Positions 25,427-36,412 of a stretch of DNA of 64,000 nucleotides are shown here, piece by piece. How positions within the stretch are numbered: position 1 is the first letter of the stretch; each line of letters starts with the position of its first letter. The translations under genes were made by a program, and so were the position numbers. The notes under the pieces are model-generated. The model was not told the origin of the DNA. It saw only the letters and a program-made list of their open reading frames with translations, and searched no databases. The stretch is from CAYPNP01 sp964412195 (GTDB lineage: Bacteria; Acidobacteriota; JAAYUB01). The stretch is from contig CAYPNP010000001.1 in NCBI GenBank assembly GCA_964412195.1, positions 372,001-436,000 of the forward strand, read 5' to 3'.

Positions 25427-26848
25427 TCACTTCTCCGCCGGCAGTGGATTCCAGGAGGGCTGGTCCGTGAAGCTTCGTCCATCCCAATACAGGATCGGAT
25501 CCAGGCGGTCCAGCTCCGACTCGGAGAAGGGATGGTCCAGCCGGCCCTGCTCCTGCAGGCAGCGGTGGTAGGACGGGTAGCCGGCGTCGGCGTCCACCCC
25601 CCGCAGGCGGAACTGCCGGTCGAGCCGGTAAGTCAAGCCGCCGCCCTGCAGGCACGGCGGCAGGAGGATGAATCCCGTGCCGAGCCGGATTTCATCCGGC
25701 AGGAGCTGGATCCCGGCCGCCGTCCCATAGGGCTCGGTCACCCGGTTGACGCAGTCGCGGGGAAGCAGGAGATAGCAGAGTTCGCGTCCCTCCGGAGCGT
25801 CAAGGCAGCGATATTCCGGCGTGTCGGGCTGGGGTGAGGCGCCGGCGACCGACCGGCTGTCGAGCACGGCCAGGAAACCTTTGCAATAGCCGTTGTTGAT
25901 TCCCGAGGCCAGGATCTCCCGGGTGCCGTCGCCGTCCAGGTCGGCGGTGGTGACGAAGCAGATGTGGCCGCTGTGGATATACTCCCCCCGCCGCTGCCCG
26001 GAAGAATCCAGCAAGGTCAGCAGGGCGGGGTAGTTGGTGTGGTGGAACGAATTCAGCAGGACCTCCCGGCGGCCGTCGCCGTCCAGGTCCTCCAGCAGGA
26101 AATATCTGGCCAGGTAGTAGCCGTCCTGCCGGGTGTCGCCGAACACCAGCGGCCGGCCGGCCTGGTACTGCCAGCGACCTTCGCCGTTCTCCGACAGGCA
26201 GTGGAGGATGGAGGGGATGAGCTGGATGTCGTTGGATCCGGTGAGGACCAGGACTTCCCGGGCGCCGTCGCCGTCGATGTCCTCCAGGGCCGAGATCCGT
26301 CCCTCCGGCGGGAGGCAGAAGGGGTGCTGCCGCGATGCCGGCAAGAGCAGGGGGGCGGGAAAGTCCTTCCGCCAGAGCACCCGTCCCGCCGCATCCAGCG
26401 CGGACAGCCCGGAACCGGCCAGGCGGATCGAATCCACCCGCCCACCGGTCGGCGCCGGCCAGATCCGCCCGCCGGTCCATCCCCGCCCGATGGCCAGCAA
26501 CGCCAGCGCCGCCAGGCCGGTCGCGGCGAGGCGGAAAGCCCAGCGCCGGAGGGCGGACGGCTTCCGGGGGCCGGCGAGGGGCGGCTTCCATCGGGGGCCG
26601 TCCGCGTCCGCGGTGGATTCTCCTTCGCCCTTGCCGGGGAGGAGGTCCGGCGGGGGGACGCGGAGCAGTGCGTCGGACTCCAGCCATCGGTCCAATTCCC
26701 CGGTGAAGGCGAACACCCGCTCGTGGAACCCGCAGGGTTCGCGGTGCACCGGCAGGCCGGCCTCCTTCTCGTACCGCTGGGCGGTCCGGACGGTCCGGCC
26801 CAAGTGGGCGGCAATCTCCTTCCAGGAATCCAGCCTTCGGTCGGCCAT
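25427..26848 (-). CDS. HTH - membrane helix - FG-GAP repeat protein, paralogue 3
   Basis: 473 aa from ATG 26848 (GGAAGG about 8 nt upstream), the first of the tandem set in transcription order. HTH LDSWKEIAAHLGRTVRTAQR, wing VFAFTGELDRWLES, linker, membrane helix (FRLAATGLAALALLAIGRGW), then propeller repeats DIDGDGAREVLVLTG, DLDGDGRREVLLNS and DLDGDGTREILASG. It shares long identical phrases with paralogue 2 (GINNGY.KG.LAVLD, PQPDTPEYRC/NHRC), so those two are closest. The target genes and periplasmic ligand are unknown. Confidence 0.82.
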   Translation of the reverse strand: MADRRLDSWKEIAAHLGRTVRTAQRYEKEAGLPVHREPCGFHERVFAFTGELDRWLESDALLRVPPPDLLPGKGEGESTADADGPRWKPPLAGPRKPSALRRWAFRLAATGLAALALLAIGRGWTGGRIWPAPTGGRVDSIRLAGSGLSALDAAGRVLWRKDFPAPLLLPASRQHPFCLPPEGRISALEDIDGDGAREVLVLTGSNDIQLIPSILHCLSENGEGRWQYQAGRPLVFGDTRQDGYYLARYFLLEDLDGDGRREVLLNSFHHTNYPALLTLLDSSGQRRGEYIHSGHICFVTTADLDGDGTREILASGINNGYCKGFLAVLDSRSVAGASPQPDTPEYRCLDAPEGRELCYLLLPRDCVNRVTEPYGTAAGIQLLPDEIRLGTGFILLPPCLQGGGLTYRLDRQFRLRGVDADAGYPSYHRCLQEQGRLDHPFSESELDRLDPILYWDGRSFTDQPSWNPLPAEK

Positions 26849-26961
26849 GGGCGGTGCCTTCCGCGTCGTGCCGGTATGGAGAGAATATAAACCAGTCGCG
26901 GCGTGGATGGAAGAGGAAGCCGGGGCGAACGCCGGTGCCGGGTCCGAACCGTCGCCGCGTC

Positions 26962-27930
26962 CTAGGACAGGCCGTTCTTCCGGGCGAAGTCCGGGTAGAG
27001 CCGGCGGGTGCACTCGGGGCAGATGCCGTGGGTGAACTCCGCGTGGGAGTGCGCGCTGATGTAGCTCTCGATCTGCTGCCAGTACCCCTGGTCGTCGCGC
27101 ACCTTTTTACAGGAGGCGCAGATGGGCAGCAAACCGCTCAGGGCCTTTACCTGGGCCAGGGCGTCCTGAAGTTCCCGGATCACCCCCTCCCGGGCCGCTT
27201 CCACCCGGCTCACCCGCCGGTAGCCCAGGGCGATCCCCGCGAGGCCGATCCCCCAGATCAAGGCGAGGGCCATGGTGGTGTTCCGGACGTGCCTGTCCTG
27301 GGTTTCGATCAGGCCCGCCGCCGGTATGGAGACGCTGATCCCGCCACGGAGGTCCCCCTCGCGGTACCCCTGGGCGGCGTGGCACTTCACGCAGGACGGC
27401 TCCATCCAGAGCGGCGCCATGTAGCGGAACACCGGTTCGGTGCCGGAGGCGGAGATGAACTCGGCCCGTTCCTCCCGGCCCGCCTCGAAGGAAGTGAGGG
27501 TTTGCCGCTCCCAGGGATCGCACGCGTTGGCCGGACGGATCGGCCGGAGGCTGGTGATGTGGAAACGGACCTGGCCGCGCCCGGCCAGCTCGGACAGCTG
27601 CCGGGTCATGTAGGCCGGATTGAGCTTGGTCAGCACCCGCCCGTCCACGGTACGCAGGTCGCGGTCCGGGTCGGTCAGGTAGGGATTGGGCGGCGTCCCG
27701 GGTGCGGCGAAGACGTACACCCCCCCGTGGGAAGCGTTCCAGCTGCGGGTGAGGAGGATCTGCTGAAAGAACGCGTGGGCCTCGTGCCGGGCCAAGGCGG
27801 CGGTTTGCTCCGCCTCGCTGGATCGGTACCAGAGATTGAGCGCCGCGAGCGCGGCGGTCCAGCCGAGCGCGGCCAGCAAGGCTACGATGCGGGCAGTCGA
27901 ATCCAGTCGAAGAAATTGGATGGCGCTCAT
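26962..27930 (-). CDS. DUF3365-like haem-binding membrane sensor with C-terminal zinc-type motif
   Basis: 322 aa. One N-terminal membrane helix (IVALLAALGWTAALAALNLWY), a periplasmic DUF3365/Tll0287-like domain with a c-type haem motif (SCVKCH at about residue 215) and the usual GDLRGGISVSIP segment, then a second helix (MALALIWGIGLAGIALGY). A short coiled coil (EGVIRELQDALAQVKALSG) leads to a C-terminal motif LLPICASCKKVRDDQGYW...HGICPEC, often seen at the end of kinase or cyclase sensors. Here there is no kinase domain, so the output is unclear. ATG 27930 has GGGGGAG upstream; ATG 27996 with AAGGA is a possible longer start. Confidence 0.8.
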   Translation of the reverse strand: MSAIQFLRLDSTARIVALLAALGWTAALAALNLWYRSSEAEQTAALARHEAHAFFQQILLTRSWNASHGGVYVFAAPGTPPNPYLTDPDRDLRTVDGRVLTKLNPAYMTRQLSELAGRGQVRFHITSLRPIRPANACDPWERQTLTSFEAGREERAEFISASGTEPVFRYMAPLWMEPSCVKCHAAQGYREGDLRGGISVSIPAAGLIETQDRHVRNTTMALALIWGIGLAGIALGYRRVSRVEAAREGVIRELQDALAQVKALSGLLPICASCKKVRDDQGYWQQIESYISAHSHAEFTHGICPECTRRLYPDFARKNGLS

Positions 27931-28045
27931 TGTCTCCCCCCAGGCCGTGGCAGGATCGAAGATGCTCTCTGTCCGCGGCTTCTTTGCTTCGGACATATAA
28001 GATCCTTGACAGCGAAGAGAGGGGGCGATAAACTTTGAGATATAT

Positions 28046-28069
28046 TTAGATGTTTGCCTAAACATCTAA
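28046..28069. promoter_or_regulatory. Operator of the ArsR/SdpR-type repressor
   Basis: Perfect inverted repeat TTAGATGTTT (28046-28055), 4-bp spacer GCCT, AAACATCTAA (28060-28069), 22 bp before the repressor's ATG and within the divergent gap to the haem-protein gene. Shape and position fit autorepression by the adjacent ArsR-family protein. Confidence 0.8.
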
Positions 28070-28091
28070 GTTTGTGCGGAGGATTCAAGTC

Positions 28092-28391
28092 ATGCCACTG
28101 ACGCGGACGTTCAAGGCCCTCGCGGATCCCACCCGTCGGGAGATCCTCAGGCTGCTGGCCCGCGGGGACATGAGCGCCGGCGAGATTGCGGCGCGCTTCA
28201 CCATGTCCAAGCCCAGCATCTCCCACCACCTCGGCATGCTCAAGCAGGCCGGGCTGGTCCAGGACGAGCGGCAGGGGCAGAACATCATCTACTCCCTGAA
28301 CACCACCGTGTTCCAGGAGGTGCTGGGTTGGTGCATGGATGTGGCGGGGCCGGACCGGGCCCCGGATGGAGGACAAAATGAACGGGACTGA
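28092..28391 (+). CDS. ArsR-family transcriptional repressor (SdpR-like)
   Basis: 99 aa winged helix protein: LTRTFKALADPTRREILRLL, then the recognition region ARFTMSKPSISHHLGMLKQA and wing QDERQGQNIIYSLN. No metal-binding CxCxD-type motif is seen, which suits the autorepressor SdpR group rather than a metal sensor. ATG 28092 is preceded by GGAGG at good distance. It overlaps the SdpI-like gene by 14 bp, so they form one unit, repressed through the palindrome at 28046-28069. Confidence 0.9.
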   Translation: MPLTRTFKALADPTRREILRLLARGDMSAGEIAARFTMSKPSISHHLGMLKQAGLVQDERQGQNIIYSLNTTVFQEVLGWCMDVAGPDRAPDGGQNERD

Positions 28392-29058
28392 AAAAACCAC
28401 TTATCGCCTGGGACGCTGGATCGTCGAAGAAGACTGGCCCTTGTGGCTGCTGCTGGCGGCCTGCTTCGTGGCAGGCGCGATCGTCTACCCGTCCCTGCCC
28501 GAGCGCATCCCGACCCACTGGAACATCGAAGGCCAGGTGGACGGCTGGGGTCCCCGGGGCTTCGGGGTCTTCGGCGTGCTGGGGATCTGCGTGGCCGTTT
28601 ACCTGCTCCTGCTGTTTCTGCCGCTCATCGATCCGCGACGGGACAACTACCCCAAGTTCCAGTCCGTCTACCGCGTGATCCGGGCCCTGGTGGTGGGGGT
28701 ATTCGCCCTCCTGTGGGCCGTGACCCTGGCGGCGGCCCGCGGCGTGGCCGTCCGGATCGAGGTGGTGGTGCCGGCGGTCATCTCGGTGATGTTCATCGTG
28801 CTGGGCAACCTGATGGGGCGGCTGCGCTACAACTGGTTCGTGGGGATCCGCACGCCCTGGTCGCTGTCCGGCGAGGAGGCCTGGCGGCGGACGCATCGTG
28901 CCAGCGGCCGGGCCTGGGTGCTGGGCGGCCTGCTCGGCCTGGCCGGATCCCTGTGGGGTGGGGCGACGGCCGCCTGGTGCCTGGGAGTCGGGATCGGCGG
29001 CGCGACCGTATTCTCGATCGTGTATTCCTACTTCGCCTGGCGCCAAACCACCAAGTAG
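28378..29058 (+). CDS. SdpI family membrane protein (DUF1648 + SdpI)
   Basis: 226 aa with about six membrane helices. YPSLPERIPTHWNIEGQVDGWG is the DUF1648 hallmark and NWFVGIRTPWSLSGEEAWRRTHR the SdpI hallmark. In Bacillus subtilis, SdpI gives immunity to the SdpC toxin and sequesters the repressor SdpR. Outside Bacillus the pair SdpR-like/SdpI-like is widespread and its signal is mostly unknown. ATG 28378 follows GGAGG by 5-6 nt and overlaps the repressor gene. There is no SdpC toxin in the window. A nested palindromic element fills the space to the next convergent gene. Confidence 0.88.
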   Translation: MNGTEKTTYRLGRWIVEEDWPLWLLLAACFVAGAIVYPSLPERIPTHWNIEGQVDGWGPRGFGVFGVLGICVAVYLLLLFLPLIDPRRDNYPKFQSVYRVIRALVVGVFALLWAVTLAAARGVAVRIEVVVPAVISVMFIVLGNLMGRLRYNWFVGIRTPWSLSGEEAWRRTHRASGRAWVLGGLLGLAGSLWGGATAAWCLGVGIGGATVFSIVYSYFAWRQTTK

Positions 29059-29065
29059 GACGAAT

Positions 29066-29258
29066 CGAACCGCAAAGACGCAAAGAGCGCAAAGAGGATC
29101 CCAATCTGAACGCTGGACATCGAACGTCGACTCTGAACGCCGACCTCAATCTGGCATGAACTTGCCCTCATGGTTTTTCGTTCAAAGTTCAGCGTTCGGC
29201 GTTCGATGTTCAGCGTTCAGATTCCGGCTTTGCGGACTTCGCGCCTTTGCGGTTCTAT
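29066..29258. repeat. Nested palindromic element 1 (CGCAAAG outer arms, GAACG inner arms)
   Basis: Outer arms: 29068-29096 (ACCGCAAAGACGCAAAGAG...) and the inverse at 29227-29258. Inner arms: 29104-29152 with TGAACGC/CGAACGT words and the inverse at 29180-29226. It exactly fills the gap between two convergent genes; the right end touches the stop codon at 29259. A second element with the same shells lies at 40677-40878. Confidence 0.88.
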
Positions 29259-31454
29259 TCATTCGTAGATTTCGTAGAGGCGGTTGTCGAGGGCGAAGCG
29301 GACGTTGCGGCCGACCGACAGGTAGGCGGCGGCCTCCGGCTTCGCCTTCATCAGGTCGAAGTACTCCGCGGAGCCGAACTGGATCCGCACCGTCCGATCG
29401 GCCTTCGCCGCTGCGACGTTGGCCGAGTTCCAGAACGCGCCTTCCTGGTAGAAGCTCCGGCCCTGCACGACGCGCACCTGCCGGCCGACGTTCTGCTCCT
29501 TCCCATCGGCGTCCTTGTAGTTCAACCTCTCCCCGCCCGGGCGGGTCTGGGTGACGTTCACGGCCTGGTTGAGGGTCTGCACCTCCGAGCTGGCCTGCAC
29601 GCTGCCGGCTCCGCTCTTGGCTCGCATCCCGGCGTACTCGTCGCCGGCCTTCTTGTCCAGCTCGGGGGCGGCGGCGGCGGTGCGGCCCAGCGTCTGCTGG
29701 TCGGCGGTGATTTCACGGCGCGCGACGCGCCCGCGTTCGTCCTCCACGATCAGGTGGCTGGTGTAGGGGGTGATGATGCCGTAGAGCCGGGCCAGGCGGG
29801 CGACCTCGTCCACCAGCTCCTTGTCCTCGCCGTGGAGGCGGATCTGGTCCAGCAGGTAGCCGACGCGGCGGGAGGCCCACAGCGGCGGGATGAAGTCGTT
29901 CCGCTCGCCGCCGCGCGCCGGCAGCCGGCCGTCGAATTCGAACTGACGGGCCGTTCCCCCCACCTTGCCGCGCAGGGTGACCCGGACGGCGCCGTCGCCG
30001 CGGTACCGGCCGAATACGGTCAAGGACGAGCCCTGGAAGAGGTCAGGCAGCTCGCGCGGGTAGAGCTGGAAGACCTCCACGCCGGGGCCGAACTCCAGGC
30101 GGATGTCGGTCAGGATGGGCGAGCGGACCTTGCTGTAGAAAGCCGAGATTTTAACCTCGATGTCCTCCTGCGGGGCGATGTAGGCCCGGGAGGCGCGGGT
30201 GGCTTCGGTCAGGCGGTCCAGCAGGTGGGTGTTGATGTCGTTGCCGATGCCGAAGGTGAAGATCCGCACGCCGGCGGCGTTGGCTTGCCGGATCCGCTCC
30301 AGCAGGCGATCCTCGTCGGTCTCGCCGATGGTGGGTTTGCCGTCGGTCACGAAGATGACGATCCGGGGGCGGTCGCCGGCGCCGCCGGGGGCCAGCGCCA
30401 GGGCGAGCGCCTCCTCGATGTTGGTGCCACCGATGGCCTGCAGGCCATCGATGAAGGCGCGAGCTTTCTTCAGATCCGTGTCATCGGCCGGCGCCAGGCC
30501 GTGGAAGAGGGCCTCCGCCTCGGTGGAGAAGCGCACCATCTCGAAGCGGTCGCCCCGGTTGAGGTTGTCGATGCAGAAGCGCAGCGCCCGTTTGGCCTGT
30601 TCCAGCTTTTCGCCGGCCATGCTGCCCGAGGTGTCGAACACGAAGACGATGTCCTTGGGCGCCACGGCCAGGTCCGCCCCGGCGAGTCCCGGGCTGGCGG
30701 TGAGGAAGAAGAACCCGTCCTCCCCGGCCTCGCGGCGGGCCAGCAGGGTCATGCCGACGGGGGCGGCGGCGGTGCCGAGGTAGAGCTTGAAATCGGTGTC
30801 CGGCGTGACGTGGCGGGCCTCCCAGCGCACCTCGGCCTGGTGGGCGGAGGGGCGGGTGACGCTGGCCTCGTGGGTGGGGCAATAGACGGTGCGGAGCGGT
30901 TCGGCGGTGCGGACGTCCACCCGGACGGATGCCAGGTCCAGCGGCCGGGCGGAGAACTTCTCGGTGTTCAGCGGGTAGACGTATTCCAGGGTGCCGGCGT
31001 CGACCGGCAGCACCTCGCGGTAGCTGATCTTGACGCGTTTGTCGGCGTGGGGCTCGATGGGGAAGATCCGGACCTTGAACACGTCCGTGCCGGCGTACTC
31101 CAGCAGGGCCGGGTCGCGCAGGGTCCGGACGATGTCTTCGTAGATCTTGCGCGCCTTGGCCGCGTCGAGCAGTTCGGCCTGCAGCTCCGCCCCATCGACG
31201 AACATGCTGAAGCGGCTGATGACCGCGCCCGCCGGCACCGGGAAGAGGTACTGTCCCTCCAGCCGCCGGTCGGTGGGGTTGTGGAAGACCTGGTCGATGT
31301 ACGTGACCGCGGCCCGGTCCTCGATGGTGACCCGGACGTTGTGTTCCTTTACCTCGAGCGGGTAGGGACTGTCGGCGGGCCGGCCGGGCGGCGGCGGGAC
31401 CACGATCATCCCGTCCGCCAGCGCCGCTGTCGCCAGCATCGCCAGGAGCGCCAT
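29259..31454 (-). CDS. Secreted VIT and von Willebrand factor A domain protein
   Basis: 731 aa from ATG 31454: a signal peptide (MALLAMLATAALA), then a VIT domain (YPLEVKEHNVRVTIEDRAAV; QYLFPVPAGAVISRFSMFVD) and a vWA domain with an intact MIDAS (FVFDTSGSM, VTDGKPTIGETDED). A C-terminal region follows with PYTSHLIVEDERGR. The domain order is that of inter-alpha-trypsin inhibitor heavy chains and bacterial relatives. It is periplasmic or surface exposed and probably binds protein through a metal. The same frame runs on to an ATG at 31676 that overlaps the preceding gene's stop, but that stretch consists of repeat words, so the shorter start is preferred even though no ribosome site is visible there. 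Confidence 0.85.
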   Translation of the reverse strand: MALLAMLATAALADGMIVVPPPPGRPADSPYPLEVKEHNVRVTIEDRAAVTYIDQVFHNPTDRRLEGQYLFPVPAGAVISRFSMFVDGAELQAELLDAAKARKIYEDIVRTLRDPALLEYAGTDVFKVRIFPIEPHADKRVKISYREVLPVDAGTLEYVYPLNTEKFSARPLDLASVRVDVRTAEPLRTVYCPTHEASVTRPSAHQAEVRWEARHVTPDTDFKLYLGTAAAPVGMTLLARREAGEDGFFFLTASPGLAGADLAVAPKDIVFVFDTSGSMAGEKLEQAKRALRFCIDNLNRGDRFEMVRFSTEAEALFHGLAPADDTDLKKARAFIDGLQAIGGTNIEEALALALAPGGAGDRPRIVIFVTDGKPTIGETDEDRLLERIRQANAAGVRIFTFGIGNDINTHLLDRLTEATRASRAYIAPQEDIEVKISAFYSKVRSPILTDIRLEFGPGVEVFQLYPRELPDLFQGSSLTVFGRYRGDGAVRVTLRGKVGGTARQFEFDGRLPARGGERNDFIPPLWASRRVGYLLDQIRLHGEDKELVDEVARLARLYGIITPYTSHLIVEDERGRVARREITADQQTLGRTAAAAPELDKKAGDEYAGMRAKSGAGSVQASSEVQTLNQAVNVTQTRPGGERLNYKDADGKEQNVGRQVRVVQGRSFYQEGAFWNSANVAAAKADRTVRIQFGSAEYFDLMKAKPEAAAYLSVGRNVRFALDNRLYEIYE

Positions 31455-31672
31455 GGAAACGGCGAACCGGCGAAACAGCGAACCGGCGCGGAAGCCATCC
31501 GGACATCGGACATCGGATCTCGGACCTCGGTCATCACGATCGGAACCGATATCCGAGGTCCGAAGTCCGAAGTCCGTTGATTCCAATCCGCAATCCGCAA
31601 TCCGCAATCCGCAATCCGGCGCAACTGGCGCTCTCGGTCGCCGGTCACCGGTCATCGGTCTCCGGTCCGTGT
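31455..31672. repeat. Mixed word arrays between the two vWA genes
   Basis: Four blocks in a row: GGCGAACCGGCGAAAC words, CGGACATCGGAC and CCGAAGTCCGAAGTCCG words, CAATCCGCAATCCG words, and GGTCACCGGTCATCGGTC words. Each word type recurs elsewhere in the window. No gene of its own is seen. Confidence 0.75.
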
Positions 31673-32809
31673 TCATTTAAACCCCCTCTCGGCAGCGGTC
31701 TCATGGACCGCCTTCAGCAGGGCGTTGTCCAGGGTGGCCTCGCCGCTCTGCTTCTTCATCTCCTCGGCCACGTACTTGTCCCGCTCGGCCTGCAGTTTCC
31801 GAATCTTCGCCTTCAGGGCGGCCCGCTGTGCCTTCATCTGGTCGATGTAGGCGCGCCGCTCGGCCGGGGTCATCTTGCGCATGTTCTCCGGCAGGTCCTC
31901 GGCTTTCATCTCCTCGACCTTCACCGCGCCGGACTCCTCGGCGTCCACCAGGTCCCAGCCGGTGTTGCGGTACGCGGCGGAGGCCTTGGCCATGGCCCGC
32001 TGGGCGGGGGCCTCGGCGTTGACGGAGGCGGCGTTGGCGTCCTGGGCCTTCTGCCGCTCGGCGCCCTTCTTCCCTTCCGCGCCGTAGGCGACGTAGGTCC
32101 GGTTCAGCTCCTCGCCGGCCTTGACGATCTCGGCGTCCTGCGGGGCGGTGACGGCGGCCACCTTCAGCTCCTGGTCGATGCTCAGGTACCGGCCGCCGCC
32201 GATGTCGGCGCCGTCCTTCCAGCCGGTGGCGACGCCTTCCTGTTGGCTGCCGCAGAAGATGGTGGTGACGGCGATGCCCTTGGCGGCGGCGGCGCGGCAG
32301 GACGCGCGATAGTCCACCGCGCCCTGGGTGAAGGGCTCGTTGCCGGCGATGAAGATCAGCTTCATGCCGTCGCCGCCGGGGGTCCACTGCAGGCCGTTCA
32401 CCGCGGACTGGATGACCTGACCGCAGTACTCGTCCCCGCCGTTGGTGCGGAGGGCGAACAGCTCCTCGGAGATCTTGTCCAGGTCCGCGGTCAGCGGGGT
32501 GATCATGCGGATGTAGCCCTCCCCGGCCGGGAGGCTGCTCTTGCCGTACTCGAACAGGGCGACACGCAGGTCGGCGGTGGCGCCGTTCTTCTTCATCCGG
32601 GCCAGCTCGTTGACGATCTTCCAGAGCTGGGACTTGGCCTGGTCGATGAGGCCGTCCATGCTGTTGCTGGTGTCCAGCAGGATGGCCATCTGGATCCGCG
32701 GGGCCTCCGGCTTCGATTTCACCTCGGTGGCGGACTGGGCGGCGGCGGGGACGGCCAGCAGGGCCGCCAGCAGCAGCGCCACCAGGATTCGGTTCGTCAG
32801 GTGGTTCAT
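31673..32809 (-). CDS. Secreted von Willebrand factor A domain protein
   Basis: 378 aa. Signal peptide (LVALLLAALLAVPAAA-QS), a vWA domain with MIDAS start LLDTSNSMDGLIDQAKSQLW and conserved IFIAGNEPFTQG, then a Lys/Glu/Gln/Ala-rich helical region (TPAERRAYIDQMKAQRAALK, LQAERDKYVAEEMKKQ) likely to be coiled coil. It is periplasmic. It precedes the VIT/vWA gene on the same strand and both may act together. The stop TGA is overlapped by an ATG of the downstream frame. Confidence 0.87.
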   Translation of the reverse strand: MNHLTNRILVALLLAALLAVPAAAQSATEVKSKPEAPRIQMAILLDTSNSMDGLIDQAKSQLWKIVNELARMKKNGATADLRVALFEYGKSSLPAGEGYIRMITPLTADLDKISEELFALRTNGGDEYCGQVIQSAVNGLQWTPGGDGMKLIFIAGNEPFTQGAVDYRASCRAAAAKGIAVTTIFCGSQQEGVATGWKDGADIGGGRYLSIDQELKVAAVTAPQDAEIVKAGEELNRTYVAYGAEGKKGAERQKAQDANAASVNAEAPAQRAMAKASAAYRNTGWDLVDAEESGAVKVEEMKAEDLPENMRKMTPAERRAYIDQMKAQRAALKAKIRKLQAERDKYVAEEMKKQSGEATLDNALLKAVHETAAERGFK

Positions 32810-32980
32810 GGCTCCTCCCTCTCGGTTTGAAGTGATTAAAGGCTGCCGGATTGTCCGTGGATCCGCTGGATGTTCAGATGCCGGATCCGGCGAAAAGATC
32901 AGTTCTCTCGCCCCGGTAGACGACGCCGCGGCTGCATCTTGCAGGAAACTTGTCGTATCTTATATAAATGGTGGGAGAAT

Positions 32981-33112
32981 TGACCGGTGATGGGAGACCG
33001 GTGACGGGTGACCGATGTCGGGTGAACTGTCGATCCCGGCGGTCACCGGTCACCGGTCGGTTCGGCGGTCACCGGTCACCGGTCACCGGTCGGATTCCAC
33101 CGGTCACCGGTC
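32981..33112. repeat. ACCGGTC / GACCGGT word arrays upstream of copZ
   Basis: Left block 32981-33026 (GACCGGTGA, GGTGACCGATG) faces a right block 33040-33112 with at least eight GGTCACC/ACCGGTC words. The right block ends 7 bp before the copZ ribosome site, so it would be transcribed as, or sit close to, the copZ leader. Confidence 0.8.
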
Positions 33113-33128
33113 ATAAGGAGAGGATAGT

Positions 33129-33346
33129 ATGGGAGAGAAAAAGACGTTCATCCGGCGCGAGTTCCGGATCGAGGGGATGGGGTGCGCCCACTGCGTGAAG
33201 GCCGTCCGGGAGGCGCTGGTTGGCGTCCCGGGCCTGCGGGTTGAGGACGTCCAGTTGGGTTCGGCCACGGTGAGCTACGACCCGGCCCTGGTCAGCGAGG
33301 ACCGCATCCGCGCGGCGGTGGCGGCGGCCGGCTACGAGGTGGCGCG

Positions 33347-33350
<4 letters not shown>
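33129..33350 (+). CDS. copZ: Copper chaperone (HMA domain)
   Basis: 73 aa, a single heavy-metal-associated domain. The metal-binding motif is GMGCAHC (residues 16-22), and the ferredoxin-like beta-alpha-beta pattern ends AAVAAAGYEV. It delivers Cu(I) to the ATPase encoded next. AGGAG precedes the ATG. The stop overlaps the GTG start of copA (GTGA at 33347-33350). Confidence 0.93.
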
Positions 33351-35611
<2,261 letters not shown>

Positions 35612-35612
35612 T

Positions 35613-35648
35613 GGATTGCGGATTGCGAATTGCGGATTGCGGATTGAA
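35613..35648. repeat. GGATTGC tandem words after copA
   Basis: Four to five copies of ATTGCGG/ATTGCGA directly behind the copA stop. The same word forms the outer shell of the nested element at 36413-36679 and occurs inverted at 31577-31618. Confidence 0.8.
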
Positions 35649-35772
35649 TCCACCTCCGACTTCACGCCCCGCCCTTGGATTCCAGCCACGGCCGATGCGC
35701 AAGGTACTTGCCTGAACAAGACCGGCGCCCCGTTCGTAGAATTCCTCAACAAATCCAGCGGGGAGAATCGCC

Positions 35773-36411
35773 ATGAGCCAGACGATGAACCGGAAGGAGT
35801 TCCTGACGCGGTGCGGCCTGGGGTCCTGCGTCTGCGTGTTCGGCCTGTCCAGCCTGTTTGCCGATGAGACGAAGCCGGCCGCGCCGGCCAAGCCTGCCGC
35901 GCCCCCGGAGCCGACGGCGGAAGAGCCCAAGCGGCCGCGGGCGGAGGAGCGGATCGAGTTCGCCGAGAAGTGGGTCGGCCGCTTCATGGGAGTCCTGGAC
36001 GTCACCCTGGACGCCGGCACCCGGCGGAAGGTCATGATGGCCAACGGCAAAGCCTGCCTGCTGGCGTACCTGAAGGAGATCGGCCGCACCGTCCAGCCGG
36101 TGACCCTGGAGGAGTACGCCGCCCAGGTGAAGGCCCGCGTCAAGGACGGCTCCACCCGGGTGGAGGGCAACGTCATCACCATGCAGTTCTCCACCGCGGC
36201 GGAGACCGGCCTGCCGGCGGAGGAGAGCGCCTGCCTCTGCCCGCTGGTGGAAACCAAGCCGGCCGGCCTGTCGGGCAGCTACTGCGACTGCTCCCTGGGC
36301 TACGTCCAGGCGATGCACGAGCTGAAGCTGGGGCGCCCGGTGGAGGTCGAGCTGACCGAATCCGTCCTCCGGGGCGGGAAGCGGTGCAAGTTCAAGGTCA
36401 CCGTCCTCTGA
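35773..36411 (+). CDS. Hypothetical protein with signal-like N-terminus and Cys motifs
   Basis: 212 aa. The N-terminus MNRKEFLTRCGLGSCVCVFG resembles a Tat-like or lipoprotein leader (Arg-Lys then a hydrophobic stretch with Cys), followed by an Ala/Pro/Lys linker. The folded part has a conserved-looking Cys pattern: ACLCPLVE and SYCDCSLGYVQ about 15 residues apart. This is a pattern of DUF6144-like or L-2-amino-thiazoline hydrolase-like small domains. The assignment is weak. It lies between copA and a ferredoxin-like gene and is flanked by word arrays on both sides. Confidence 0.65.
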   Translation: MSQTMNRKEFLTRCGLGSCVCVFGLSSLFADETKPAAPAKPAAPPEPTAEEPKRPRAEERIEFAEKWVGRFMGVLDVTLDAGTRRKVMMANGKACLLAYLKEIGRTVQPVTLEEYAAQVKARVKDGSTRVEGNVITMQFSTAAETGLPAEESACLCPLVETKPAGLSGSYCDCSLGYVQAMHELKLGRPVEVELTESVLRGGKRCKFKVTVL

Positions 36412-36412
36412 A

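Noticed and set aside
31455..31676. N-terminal extension of the VIT/vWA protein to ATG 31676
   Set aside because: The extension translates repeat words (DCGLRIADCGL, TSDIG); a proper signal peptide begins at 31454.
33040..33112. Possible CRISPR array of ACCGGTC repeats
   Set aside because: Units are 7-10 bp with no spacers of constant length and no cas genes; it is a short word array.
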